In this document: positions 8,152-17,347 of the stretch, one piece after another
Layout: every line of letters starts with the position of its first letter
How positions within the stretch are numbered: the first letter of the stretch is position 1
NCBI GenBank assembly: GCA_023664735.1
Contig: JAMPFB010000001.1
Coordinates: 516,844-562,337 of the forward strand
Direction: 5' to 3'
Length of the DNA: 45,494 nt
From: Robinsoniella sp.
GTDB taxonomy: Bacteria > Bacillota > Clostridia > Lachnospirales > Lachnospiraceae
Program-made: the position numbers and the translations under genes
Notes under the pieces: model-generated
What the model was told of the DNA's origin: nothing
The model's input: only the letters and a program-made list of their open reading frames with translations
The model's database searches: none

Positions 8152-8650
8152 CGTAATTTTAATTGGTTTTATGGGATGCGGTAAAAGCACAATTGGAAAA
8201 AGGCTTTCCTATGTGCTCAGGAAGCCTTTTCTAGATACAGATAAGATGATAGAAAGAAAAGAGGATATGACCATATCGGAGCTTTTTGACAGAAAAGGGG
8301 AAGGATATTTTAGGGATATGGAAACTGCCTGCATAAAAGAGCTGATGGAGGATAGTGGAGAATATGTCATAGCAGTAGGGGGCGGTCTTGTACTCCGGGA
8401 AGAAAATAGGAGGCTGTTAGCGAAGCTGGGAGAAGTAGTTTATTTGCGGGCAACTGCTGACACTATTTATGAAAGGTTAAAAAAGGACAATACAAGACCG
8501 CTTCTTCAAGGAGAAAATCCACAGGAAAAAATAAGAACTATGATGGCGCAGCGTTCGGATATATATGAGGATGCTGCCCGGTTTGTAGTGGATGTGGATG
8601 GGAAAGAATTTGAAGAAATCTTAAAGGAGATAGGAGAAAAGCTTTCATGA
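8144..8650 (+). CDS. aroK: Shikimate kinase
   Basis: A 168-residue P-loop kinase that makes shikimate 3-phosphate. Walker A GFMGCGKST (8-16), the shikimate-binding LDTDKMIE with its aspartate, GYFRDMET with the arginine, and GGGLVLR. The LID arginine is in NTRPLLQG. It overlaps aroE by 8 nt and shares an ATGA with aroQ downstream, which points to translational coupling. Confidence 0.95.
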   Translation: MSNVILIGFMGCGKSTIGKRLSYVLRKPFLDTDKMIERKEDMTISELFDRKGEGYFRDMETACIKELMEDSGEYVIAVGGGLVLREENRRLLAKLGEVVYLRATADTIYERLKKDNTRPLLQGENPQEKIRTMMAQRSDIYEDAARFVVDVDGKEFEEILKEIGEKLS

Positions 8651-9078
8651 AGATATTAGTTATCAATGGTCCTAACTTGAATTTTTTAGGAATCCGTGAA
8701 AAAGGAATCTATGGCGACACCAATTATGAAGGGCTTCTTGCCATGATTGCAAAAAAAGGGGAAGAGGAGCAGTGTCAAATCGAAGTATTTCAAAGCAACC
8801 ATGAGGGCGCCATTATTGACAGGCTGCAGGATGCCTATTTTGATGGTACGGAAGGAATCGTAATCAATCCGGGGGCGTTTACCCATTACAGCTATGCCAT
8901 CCGGGATGCTCTTGCCAGCATAACGGCTGTTCCAAAGGTGGAAGTCCATATTTCAGATATAACTAAAAGAGAGGAATTTCGGAAGAATTCTGTAACAAAA
9001 GATGCCTGTGATTATCAGATTTACGGCATGGGCTTGGAAGGATATTTACATGCCATCGACTATTTGATAAAAAAATAG
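8647..9078 (+). CDS. aroQ: Type II 3-dehydroquinate dehydratase
   Basis: A 143-residue dodecameric type II dehydroquinase, which dehydrates 3-dehydroquinate to 3-dehydroshikimate. Motifs: GPNLNFLGIRE (7-17) and the catalytic tyrosine in GIYGD (about Tyr22), the substrate loop NPGAFTHYSYAIRDAL, and EVHISDITKREEFR with the catalytic histidine. It overlaps aroK by 4 nt (ATGA). The downstream efp gene, 69 bp away, keeps the aroQ-efp neighbourhood seen in many Firmicutes. Confidence 0.95.
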   Translation: MKILVINGPNLNFLGIREKGIYGDTNYEGLLAMIAKKGEEEQCQIEVFQSNHEGAIIDRLQDAYFDGTEGIVINPGAFTHYSYAIRDALASITAVPKVEVHISDITKREEFRKNSVTKDACDYQIYGMGLEGYLHAIDYLIKK

Positions 9079-9147
9079 TTGAAAATTGCTTATTTTTATT
9101 ATAAACTAGTAAAGAATTATAACGAGGAATATTAGGAGGAATAGATT

Positions 9148-9705
9148 ATGATTTCAGCAGGTGATTTCAGAAATGGCATTACCATCGAATATGATGGCAA
9201 TATTTTCCAAATCATTGAATTTCAACATGTAAAACCGGGTAAAGGTGCTGCATTCGTCCGTACAAAGCTAAAAAACATCAAAAGCGGCGGTGTAGTGGAA
9301 AAGACCTTCAGACCGACAGAAAAATGTCCACAGGCGCGTATTGATAGAAAAGAAATGCAATATTTATATTCTGATGGCGATTTATTTAATTTTATGGACA
9401 CGGAAAGCTTTGAGCAGATTGCACTGAATAAAGAGACAATTGGCGATGCCTTAAAGTTCGTAAAAGAAAATGAAATGGTAAAAGTATGTTCCCACAACGG
9501 AAGCGTATTTGCCATTGAGCCGCCTCTCTTTGTAGAGCTGGAAATTACGGAAACAGAGCCGGGCTTCAAAGGAGACACGGCTACGGGAGCTACAAAGCCG
9601 GCAGTTGTTGAAACCGGTGCAACCGTTTATGTTCCGTTATTCGTAGAGCAGAATGATGTAATTAAGATTGATACAAGAACCGGAGAATACTTATCCAGAG
9701 TTTAA
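9148..9705 (+). CDS. efp: Elongation factor P
   Basis: A 185-residue three-domain OB/KOW protein that rescues ribosomes stalled on polyproline. The tip loop is [10 protein letters not shown] with the expected Lys32 (the residue modified in many bacteria). The C-terminal S1-like domain ends with [17 protein letters not shown] and GEYLSRV. The ATG follows TTAGGAGGAATAGATT, a strong ribosome site. It is 69 bp after aroQ and is closed by a terminator at 9740-9777. No dedicated EF-P modification gene is seen nearby. Confidence 0.97.
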   Translation: MISAGDFRNGITIEYDGNIFQIIEFQHVKPGKGAAFVRTKLKNIKSGGVVEKTFRPTEKCPQARIDRKEMQYLYSDGDLFNFMDTESFEQIALNKETIGDALKFVKENEMVKVCSHNGSVFAIEPPLFVELEITETEPGFKGDTATGATKPAVVETGATVYVPLFVEQNDVIKIDTRTGEYLSRV

Positions 9706-9739
9706 AGCTCCGGACAGCATTTCATATCAAAAAGGCTGC

Positions 9740-9777
9740 AAGACAATAGGACATGCTTCTATTGTCTTTTCTTTTTT
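9740..9777 (+). terminator. Rho-independent terminator after efp
   Basis: AAGACAATAG (9740-9749), a 9-nt loop, CTATTGTCTT (9759-9768), then TTCTTTTTT. It ends the yqeG-aroEKQ-efp unit. Confidence 0.85.
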
Positions 9778-9857
9778 CAAAAACCTTGCCGAATAAGGCA
9801 CTCTCTCGCCAGTTTCACAAGCAATCGGTAAAAGTTTAAAAGAAAAGAGGAACCTTT

Positions 9858-10796
9858 ATGAGTTTTTATGAATTTAAAAAGGAAATAGAAAAAGAAATGC
9901 GTGCTTATATGAATGGAGAAGTGGAAATTCATACAAGCACCGTACAAAAGAATAACGGTGTAAAAATGGAAGGGCTGATTATCCGGGAAAACGGAGAAAG
10001 GATTGCCCCTACCATTTATTTGAACTGTTTTTATGAACGTTTTCTTCAGGGAATGGAAATGAAGGACGTAGTAAAAGAAATATACACCATATACCAAAGC
10101 TGCAAAAACCATCCATTAGAGGATGCGGATTTTTTCACGGATTATGAGCAGGTAAAGAACCGGGTAGTATATAAGCTGATCCACAGGGAGCGGAATCAGG
10201 AACTGCTTCAGGATGTACCGCATATTCCATATCTGGATCTTGCTATTGTATTTTACTGTATTGTGTTCAGGCAGGAATATGGCAATGCCACCATTTTGAT
10301 TCATCATGAACATATGCGGATGTGGAATGTGACAAAAGAGGAGCTTTATGAATGTGCCTCTAAAAATACCCCTGTTCTTTTGCCTTATTTTATAAAACCG
10401 GTGGAAGAGATTATGGAAGAGCAGTTTGAAAGAATTGAGAAAAAAGCGCCTCCCCATGCAAAGGGGCATGTACGGGAAATGATGGATATGGTAAATCCGG
10501 CATCGGAACAGATTTCCATGTATGTACTGTCCAATCAGGAAAAATTATATGGAGCAGCAGCAATCTTGTATCCTAATTTATTAAAGAATTTTGCTATCGC
10601 ATGCGGCAGGGATTTCTACATTCTGCCAAGCAGCGTCCATGAAGTGATTCTGGTACCGGAATATGACAGCAGAGATTTGGAAGGTATGTCTAAGATGGTA
10701 AAAGAAATCAATGAATTGGAGGTTGCCAGAGAAGAAGTCCTTTCTGACCACGCATACTATTATGACAGGGAGGAAGAAATGGTGCTTATGGAATAA
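9858..10796 (+). CDS. DUF5688 family protein
   Basis: A 312-residue soluble protein of unknown function. The N-terminus (SFYEFKKEIEKEMRAY, then VQKNNGVKMEGLIIRENGERIAPTIYLN at about 35-62) and the internal PHIPYLDLAIVFYCIV and the later ALYPNLLKNFAIACGRDFYILPSSVHEVIL-type block (about 247-276) match the DUF5688 family, which is common in Lachnospiraceae genomes and often found with related copies. There are no membrane segments and no catalytic motif that I can point to. The ATG follows AAGAGGAACCTTT. It lies alone between two terminators. Confidence 0.75.
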   Translation: MSFYEFKKEIEKEMRAYMNGEVEIHTSTVQKNNGVKMEGLIIRENGERIAPTIYLNCFYERFLQGMEMKDVVKEIYTIYQSCKNHPLEDADFFTDYEQVKNRVVYKLIHRERNQELLQDVPHIPYLDLAIVFYCIVFRQEYGNATILIHHEHMRMWNVTKEELYECASKNTPVLLPYFIKPVEEIMEEQFERIEKKAPPHAKGHVREMMDMVNPASEQISMYVLSNQEKLYGAAAILYPNLLKNFAIACGRDFYILPSSVHEVILVPEYDSRDLEGMSKMVKEINELEVAREEVLSDHAYYYDREEEMVLME

Positions 10797-10812
10797 AAAT
10801 TTTATTTTCAAG

Positions 10813-10857
10813 ATTCTCTGCCGCCGCTTTGTGCGGCAGGGAATTTTATGATATACT
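10813..10857 (+). promoter_or_regulatory. Terminator hairpin overlapping the ABC transporter promoter
   Basis: CTGCCGC (818-824 within 10813-10845) pairs with GCGGCAG (10833-10839), extended by ATTC/GAAT, followed by TTTT: a terminator for the DUF5688 gene. Within its 3' side begins a promoter, TTGTGC (10829-10834), 17 nt, TATACT (10852-10857). The hairpin and promoter therefore overlap. Confidence 0.55.
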
Positions 10858-10892
10858 TTTCACATTATGGTAAAAGGTTAGTAGGAGAAGAT

Positions 10893-12662
10893 ATGGAAAA
10901 GCAAGTGAAAGAAGAATACACAACAAAAGAATTATTCAAAAGGTTCCTGCCTTATTACAAACCATATAAAAAGACACTGTGTCTGGATTTGTTCTGTGCG
11001 GCGCTTACCACCCTTTGCGAATTGATCCTGCCGCTTCTTATGCGGTACATTACAAATGAAGGAATCAAAAATATAGCGGCGCTTTCCGTCAGAACAATAC
11101 TGATTTTGGGGCTGATTTACTTAGGGCTTAGGGTGGTGGACTGCATTGCCAATTATTATATGGCGGATATGGGACACGTGATGGGGGCAAGGCTGGAAAC
11201 GGATATGCGCAGGGAGGCATACAATCATCTGCAGCAGTTGTCCAATACTTATTACAACAATACAAAAGTAGGGCAGATTATGGGGCGCATTACAAACGAT
11301 TTGTTTGATGTGACGGAATTTTCCCATCATTGTCCGGAGGAATTTTTTATTGCGGGTATAAAAACAATTATCGGATTTGTCATTTTAGCAAGAATCAATC
11401 TGCTGCTGACAATCATCATATTTGCCATTGTGCCAGTCATGCTGCTTGTGAGCCTTACACTGCGCAAGGGCATGAAAACAGCATTTGCAAAACAGAGACA
11501 GCAGATTGGGGAGCTGAATGCCAGAATCGAAGACAGCCTTTTGGGACAAAAGGTTGTGAAGGCATTTGCCAATGAAGAGCTGGAAAAAGAAAAGTTTCAA
11601 AAGGACAATCAGATTTTTTTAGAAACCAAAAAGGAAGGCTACCGCTATATGGCTGCTTTCCAGACATCTACCAGACTGTTTGACGGAATTATGTATCTTG
11701 CCGTCCTAGTGGCAGGAGGGCTGTTCATGATAAAGGGGCTGATAGATCCGGGAGATTTGGTAGCTTACATGCTTTATGTGACTACGCTGATTGCAACCAT
11801 ACGGAAAATCATTGAATTTACGGAACAGTTTCAGCGGGGGATGACGGGAATTGCCAGATTTCTCGAAATCATGGATGCGGATATTGAAATCTTTGATGAA
11901 GAGGATGCGAAGGAGTTAAAGGCTCCAAAAGGGGATATTCGGTTTGAAGAGGTTACCTTTGAATATCCGGATGATCATAATCAGGTATTTACCCATTTGA
12001 ACCTGTCCATAAAGGCAGGGGAAAAGGTAGCCATCGTAGGCCCTTCCGGTGGCGGGAAAACAACGCTCTGCAATTTAATCCCACGGTTTTATGATGTGAC
12101 TTCCGGCAGGATTACGCTAGACGGAAAGGATATAAAGGGCTATACCTTAAAAAGCCTTAGGGAAAATATCGGCATGGTACAGCAGGATGTGTATTTGTTT
12201 TCCGGTACGGTTTTTGAAAACATTGCCTATGGAAAAAAGAATGCCACAAGAGAACAGGTGGAAGAGGCAGCAAAGAGAGCCGGAGCGGATGGATTTATCA
12301 GAGCGCTTAAGGATGGATATGACACTTATGTGGGAGAGCGGGGAGTCAAGCTTTCTGGAGGACAGAAACAGAGAATCAGCATTGCAAGGGTATTTTTGAA
12401 AAATCCGCCTGTTATTATCTTAGATGAAGCAACCAGCGCTTTAGACAACGAAAGTGAATTTGAGGTGGCAAGGTCATTAGCCGCCCTTTCGGAAGGGAGA
12501 ACTACTCTGACCATTGCCCACAGGCTTTCCAGCATTAAAAATTCTGACAGGATTTTAGTATTGACGGATGATGGAATCGCAGAAGAAGGAAACCATGAAT
12601 CCCTTCTTTCCCAAAAAGGAATATATTACCAGTACTATATGACTGCCAATGAGCTAAAATAG
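10893..12662 (+). CDS. ABC transporter, fused permease/ATP-binding half transporter
   Basis: About 589 residues with an N-terminal six-helix ABC membrane domain (about 15-320) and a C-terminal ATPase (about 345-589). Walker A GPSGGGKTT, Q-loop in MVQQDVYLFSGT, signature LSGGQKQRISIA, Walker B VIILDEATSALD and the H-loop AHRLSS are intact, so it is a likely active homodimeric exporter of the MsbA/LmrA type; the substrate is unknown. The start at 10893 follows TAGGAGAAGAT and gives the family's usual N-terminus; an upstream in-frame ATG at 10848 lies within the promoter. The gene is followed 8 nt later by the left end of a palindromic element. Confidence 0.92.
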   Translation: MEKQVKEEYTTKELFKRFLPYYKPYKKTLCLDLFCAALTTLCELILPLLMRYITNEGIKNIAALSVRTILILGLIYLGLRVVDCIANYYMADMGHVMGARLETDMRREAYNHLQQLSNTYYNNTKVGQIMGRITNDLFDVTEFSHHCPEEFFIAGIKTIIGFVILARINLLLTIIIFAIVPVMLLVSLTLRKGMKTAFAKQRQQIGELNARIEDSLLGQKVVKAFANEELEKEKFQKDNQIFLETKKEGYRYMAAFQTSTRLFDGIMYLAVLVAGGLFMIKGLIDPGDLVAYMLYVTTLIATIRKIIEFTEQFQRGMTGIARFLEIMDADIEIFDEEDAKELKAPKGDIRFEEVTFEYPDDHNQVFTHLNLSIKAGEKVAIVGPSGGGKTTLCNLIPRFYDVTSGRITLDGKDIKGYTLKSLRENIGMVQQDVYLFSGTVFENIAYGKKNATREQVEEAAKRAGADGFIRALKDGYDTYVGERGVKLSGGQKQRISIARVFLKNPPVIILDEATSALDNESEFEVARSLAALSEGRTTLTIAHRLSSIKNSDRILVLTDDGIAEEGNHESLLSQKGIYYQYYMTANELK

Positions 12663-12670
12663 AAGAAAAG

Positions 12671-12863
12671 TAACAGTTCAGCCACAGGCACAGAAAAAGG
12701 GGCACACAGAGCATGTTTTCTACGTCGCCACGCTCTCGCTCTATAAAAACGCAGCAGTGCTAAGCTCGAAAATACCTCGCTAAGCGCTGGCGTTTTTATA
12801 AGGGCTCCTTAAGAAAATATACTCTGTGTGCCCCTTTTTTCTGTGCCTGCGGCTGAACTGTTA
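12671..12863 (+). repeat. Full copy A of the TAACAGTTCAGCC palindromic element (193 bp)
   Basis: Ends TAACAGTTCAGCC (12671-12683) and GGCTGAACTGTTA (12851-12863) are inverted repeats. The next stem pairs CACAGAAAAAGGGGCACACAGAG with its complement (CTCTGTGTGCCCC, about 12820-12845). Inside, the arms diverge into an asymmetric core, TTTTCTACGTCGCCACGCTCTC on the left against TTAAGGAGCCC on the right (read on the minus strand), and then pair again at TATAAAAACGC and AGTGCTAAG/CTAAGCGCT, with apical GAAAATACC. The left arm carries the ACGTC..CACGCTCTCGCTC side, so I call this the forward orientation. No reading frame; it sits 8 nt after the ABC gene and 22 nt before the tRNA promoter. Confidence 0.9.
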
Positions 12864-12885
12864 TGAAGAAAAAGAAAAAGTTTAC

Positions 12886-12914
12886 TTGATATGTTGGAAA
12901 AAGTGTGCTATGAT
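12886..12914 (+). promoter_or_regulatory. Promoter for tRNA-Arg
   Basis: TTGATA (12886-12891), 17-nt spacer, TATGAT (12909-12914). It starts 22 nt after the end of repeat copy A and drives the tRNA gene 32 nt further on. Confidence 0.7.
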
Positions 12915-12945
12915 GACAAGGATGTAACAAATTTGTAACATCTAT

Positions 12946-13017
12946 GTACCCGTAGTTTAACGGATAGAACAGCTGATTCCGGTTCAGCCGATGGGGGTTC
13001 GATTCCTCTCGGGTACG
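12946..13017 (+). tRNA. tRNA-Arg (anticodon CCG)
   Basis: Cloverleaf visible: acceptor GTACCCG/CGGGTAC (12946-12952 and 13010-13016) with discriminator G13017, D arm GTTTAACGGATAGAAC, anticodon stem GCTGA/TCAGC around TTCCGGT giving CCG, and T arm GGGGGTTCGATTCCTCT. The T-stem has G-T wobbles. CCA is not encoded. It reads CGG codons. Confidence 0.93.
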
Positions 13018-13128
13018 TTTTTGAGGCAGGTGTATAGACCGGCTTCGGTACAGGGAAAGGCGGATAGGAACAGAATATCCGCTTAAATTTTTTAAGGTAC
13101 TGTTGGAAGGATATTAGAAAGGAACGTT

Positions 13129-14526
13129 ATGAGCGAGAATAAACAAAACCAGAACAGGCAGAACCAGAATAGACAAAATCAAAATAGGCAAAATCAGAAT
13201 AGGCAAAATCAAAATAAACAGAACCAGAGTAAGCAGGGAAATGCCGAGGCTTCCAAAAAGAATCAGTCGGCTGTCAATGATTTTGCAGACCGCTTAAGAG
13301 ACGATAAAAAATTTGCTGCAATCGTAGGCGGGAGTATTTTAGCAGTTATTGTTATTATTGTATTGATTTTTGTATTTACCGGAAAGAAAAAGGATGAACC
13401 GGACGAAGAAGGAGCTGTTTCCGGAAATGCAGTAAGTGAAAACGGGATGGTGGATACAACTGTTTCCTCTTCCGGTGAAGCGGGAGCGGCAGAGGCGGCA
13501 GCAGAGCCTTCCAATCCTATGGATATTGTGAATAATCTGGTGGAGACGTATCTTAATTCTTTAGCAGCCGGCGATATCGAAACCATTAAGGCGATAAAGA
13601 ACCATAGCGAAGAAGAAGAATTACTGAAAATACAAAAAAGAAGCGCTTATATTGAAAACTTTGAAAATGCAAATGTATATACAAAGCCGGGTCCTGTAGA
13701 CAATTCTTATGTTGCATTTGTTTATTATGAGATTAAGTTTAAGGACTTAAATACGCCGGCGCCGGGCTTGATTACCCTTTATATGAGCACTGGGGAAGAT
13801 GGAAACCTTTATATTTATGACGGGCAGTTAGACGAGCAACTGGATGAATCGGTAATTGATTATATTAAAGAACTGGCAGTAACGGATGAAATCGTAGCTT
13901 TGTTTGATAAGGTAAAAGTAAAATACAATGAAGCCTTGGATCAGGATGGAGAGCTGAAAACATTTATGGATGGGCTTTCCGATAGATTAGAAGCAGAAGT
14001 AAAGGCTGAAATGGCACAGAGACAGGAGCAGGCAGAAGGCACAACAGAAGAGAACGGCGAACAGCAGCCGGCAGAATCATCCAGTCAGAAAACAGAAACA
14101 GTAGTGGCTACAGATACAGTAAATGTCAGAAGCTCTGACAGTGAAAATGCGGATAAGCTGGGCAAGCTGGAAATGGGCACAAAGGTAACCAGATATGAGA
14201 CTAAGGAAAACGGCTGGAGCCGGGTTGATTATAATGGTCAGGAGGCTTATGTAAAGAGCGAATACCTGAAGGTGGACGATGGCAGCGCTGCCGCTTCAGA
14301 GCCATCTCAGACAGAACAATCCACAGACAACAGCAGTGCCAGTGGCGAGAAGGTAACTGTAAAGGAAACAGTAAGAGTCCGTAAATCAGCCAGCACAGAC
14401 GGGGAAATATTGGGAACTGTCTATATGGGCGAAACTTTTGAGCTTGTTATGAAACAGGCAGACGGCTGGACAAAAATAAAATATAAAGGACAGACAGCAT
14501 ATATCAAATCAGAATATTTAGAGTAA
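13129..14526 (+). CDS. Membrane-anchored protein with QNQNR repeats and two C-terminal SH3b domains
   Basis: A 465-residue protein. Residues 5-36 are tandem QNQNR pentads (15-bp DNA repeat) ending in NKQNQSK. One membrane helix follows at about 63-84 (IVGGSILAVIVIIVLIFVF), with positive charge (GKKK) just after. The middle (about 120-310) is a DUF-like region beginning NPMDIVNNLVETYLNSLAAGD. Two bacterial SH3 domains lie at about 324-386 and 407-465, each ending in GQxAYVKSEYL-type blocks. Such domains bind the peptidoglycan or peptide ligands outside the cell. The repeats and their tail are likely cytoplasmic or at the membrane face. No enzymatic domain is seen. A strong Shine-Dalgarno AAAGGAACG precedes it. 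Confidence 0.8.
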   Translation: MSENKQNQNRQNQNRQNQNRQNQNRQNQNKQNQSKQGNAEASKKNQSAVNDFADRLRDDKKFAAIVGGSILAVIVIIVLIFVFTGKKKDEPDEEGAVSGNAVSENGMVDTTVSSSGEAGAAEAAAEPSNPMDIVNNLVETYLNSLAAGDIETIKAIKNHSEEEELLKIQKRSAYIENFENANVYTKPGPVDNSYVAFVYYEIKFKDLNTPAPGLITLYMSTGEDGNLYIYDGQLDEQLDESVIDYIKELAVTDEIVALFDKVKVKYNEALDQDGELKTFMDGLSDRLEAEVKAEMAQRQEQAEGTTEENGEQQPAESSSQKTETVVATDTVNVRSSDSENADKLGKLEMGTKVTRYETKENGWSRVDYNGQEAYVKSEYLKVDDGSAAASEPSQTEQSTDNSSASGEKVTVKETVRVRKSASTDGEILGTVYMGETFELVMKQADGWTKIKYKGQTAYIKSEYLE

Positions 14527-14532
14527 GCGTCT

Positions 14533-14564
14533 AAGGGGCAGTGAGGAATCACAGCCCCTTTTTT
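14533..14564 (+). terminator. Rho-independent terminator
   Basis: AAGGGGC (14533-14539), a 14-nt loop, GCCCCTTTTTT (14554-14564). It closes the SH3-domain gene, 23 bp before the next start. Confidence 0.85.
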
Positions 14565-14586
14565 ACAAAGGCAGGAGGTAATGATA

Positions 14587-15567
14587 ATGTTGAAAATGAA
14601 GGTAGGTATTATTGGAGCCGGGGCGATTGCAGGAGTCATGGCAGATACTCTTTGCAGGATGGCAAGGGCAGAAGCCTATGCAGTGGCATCAAGGGATTTC
14701 AAAAAAGCGGAGCAGTTTGCTAAAGTCCATGGGGTGAAATGTGCATACGGCAGCTATGAAGAACTGTTAAAGGACAAAAAGGTAGACCTTGTGTATATTG
14801 CAACGCCTCATACGTTTCATTATGAGCAGGCAAGGATGTGTATCAATTATGGAAAGCCGGTTTTGGTGGAAAAGCCCTTTTGCGTTACAGTAAAGGATGC
14901 GGAAGAATTGCTTGCCTATGCAAAAGAAAGACAGGTTTTTATTACGGAAGCTATCTGGACCAGATATATGCCCATGGGGGAGGAAATAAGGAATGCCCTG
15001 ACAGCAGGGGTGATTGGAGAGCCAAAGCTGCTTACGGCAAATCTGGGATATGCCATGATGAGTAAAGCAAGACTCACATCGCCGGAGTTAGCAGGCGGCG
15101 CCCTTTTGGATGTGGGAATCTATCCGTTGAACTTTGCGGCAATGGTTTTTGGACATGACATAGCAAGAACTGAGGCTGTATGTACCTTTACGGAAACAGG
15201 AGTGGATGCAAATGACGGCATTACCCTGACTTACAAGGATGGCAGGATGGCAGTATTAAACAGCTCCATGGTAGCGGTTAGCGACAGGCTGGGCATCATA
15301 CAGGGGGACAAGGGCTATATGGTGGTGGAGAACATCAATAATTTTGAAAGCTTTACTGTTTATGATAGTGACCATAAGAAAGTATCCGTAAAAAAACGTC
15401 CCAAGCAGATATCGGGTTATGAGTACGAAGTGGAAGCCTGCAGAACGGCGCTTTCCAGAAAGCAGCTTTCCTGTCCGCAGATGCCTCATGAGGAAACGCT
15501 CTGGATGATGAAGCAGATGGAGCAGATCCGGAATATATGTAAAATAAAGTATCCCTTTGAAAAATAG
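14587..15567 (+). CDS. Gfo/Idh/MocA family NAD(P)-dependent oxidoreductase
   Basis: About 326 residues. The N-terminal Rossmann fold has the dinucleotide loop GAGAIAGVMAD (about 9-19), and the family lysine is in the EKPFC motif (YGKPVLVEKPFC, about 95-105). The C-terminal domain shows the usual GGALLDVGIYPLNFA block (about 174-188) with the histidine-equivalent region for the dehydrogenase. The substrate, probably a sugar or polyol derivative, cannot be read off. The start at ATG 14587 is 8 nt from AGGAGG (14573-14578); an earlier ATG at 14581 is too close. It has no evident partner gene. Confidence 0.85.
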   Translation: MLKMKVGIIGAGAIAGVMADTLCRMARAEAYAVASRDFKKAEQFAKVHGVKCAYGSYEELLKDKKVDLVYIATPHTFHYEQARMCINYGKPVLVEKPFCVTVKDAEELLAYAKERQVFITEAIWTRYMPMGEEIRNALTAGVIGEPKLLTANLGYAMMSKARLTSPELAGGALLDVGIYPLNFAAMVFGHDIARTEAVCTFTETGVDANDGITLTYKDGRMAVLNSSMVAVSDRLGIIQGDKGYMVVENINNFESFTVYDSDHKKVSVKKRPKQISGYEYEVEACRTALSRKQLSCPQMPHEETLWMMKQMEQIRNICKIKYPFEK

Positions 15568-15682
15568 GATTGTCCGTCATATTTACCTAAAACTATAGAG
15601 AAAATTTGGTAATTGTTCACTACAGTATCCGGCGCACTAATAATTTTTATAGGTTTTTTAATGCGTTAATGCGATAAAATAC

Positions 15683-15711
15683 TTGTGCTTTTTGATGTCA
15701 CGTTATATAAT
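15683..15711 (+). promoter_or_regulatory. gdhA promoter
   Basis: TTGTGC (15683-15688), 17-nt spacer, TATAAT (15706-15711), about 52 nt before the gdhA start. The 120 bp before it carries no other feature that I can support. Confidence 0.75.
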
Positions 15712-15759
15712 GTTGCTTGGGCAATGGGGTCTGTTTATACTAACTAAAGGAGGACATGA

Positions 15760-17097
<1,338 letters not shown>

Positions 17098-17347
17098 TAG
17101 CCAGTATAGCGGATGATTTACAGCCGCTGTAACGGTTTCCAAAAAGGAAAGATAATGTTTGATATAGATAAGTCCTGTAAACTTAGTGTTTATGGGGCTT
17201 TTCTTCTTGTGTTGATAGGACAAAAGAATCATTTGAAACATTTTCTTCCATTTTCCCATCTAATGTATGAAAGGCAAAAAGGATAGCCTATCAGCCTTAA
17301 AACAATTGTGCGCACAAGGAAAGGAGACCCTTTGGGTTGAGGAAGAT

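Noticed and set aside
11330-11575. Frame inside the ABC transporter gene
   Set aside because: It is a shadow of the permease domain in another frame, without a ribosome site or a family.
13145-13230. CRISPR-like tandem repeat
   Set aside because: The units are 15-bp back-to-back codons (QNQNR) without spacers and lie inside a reading frame.
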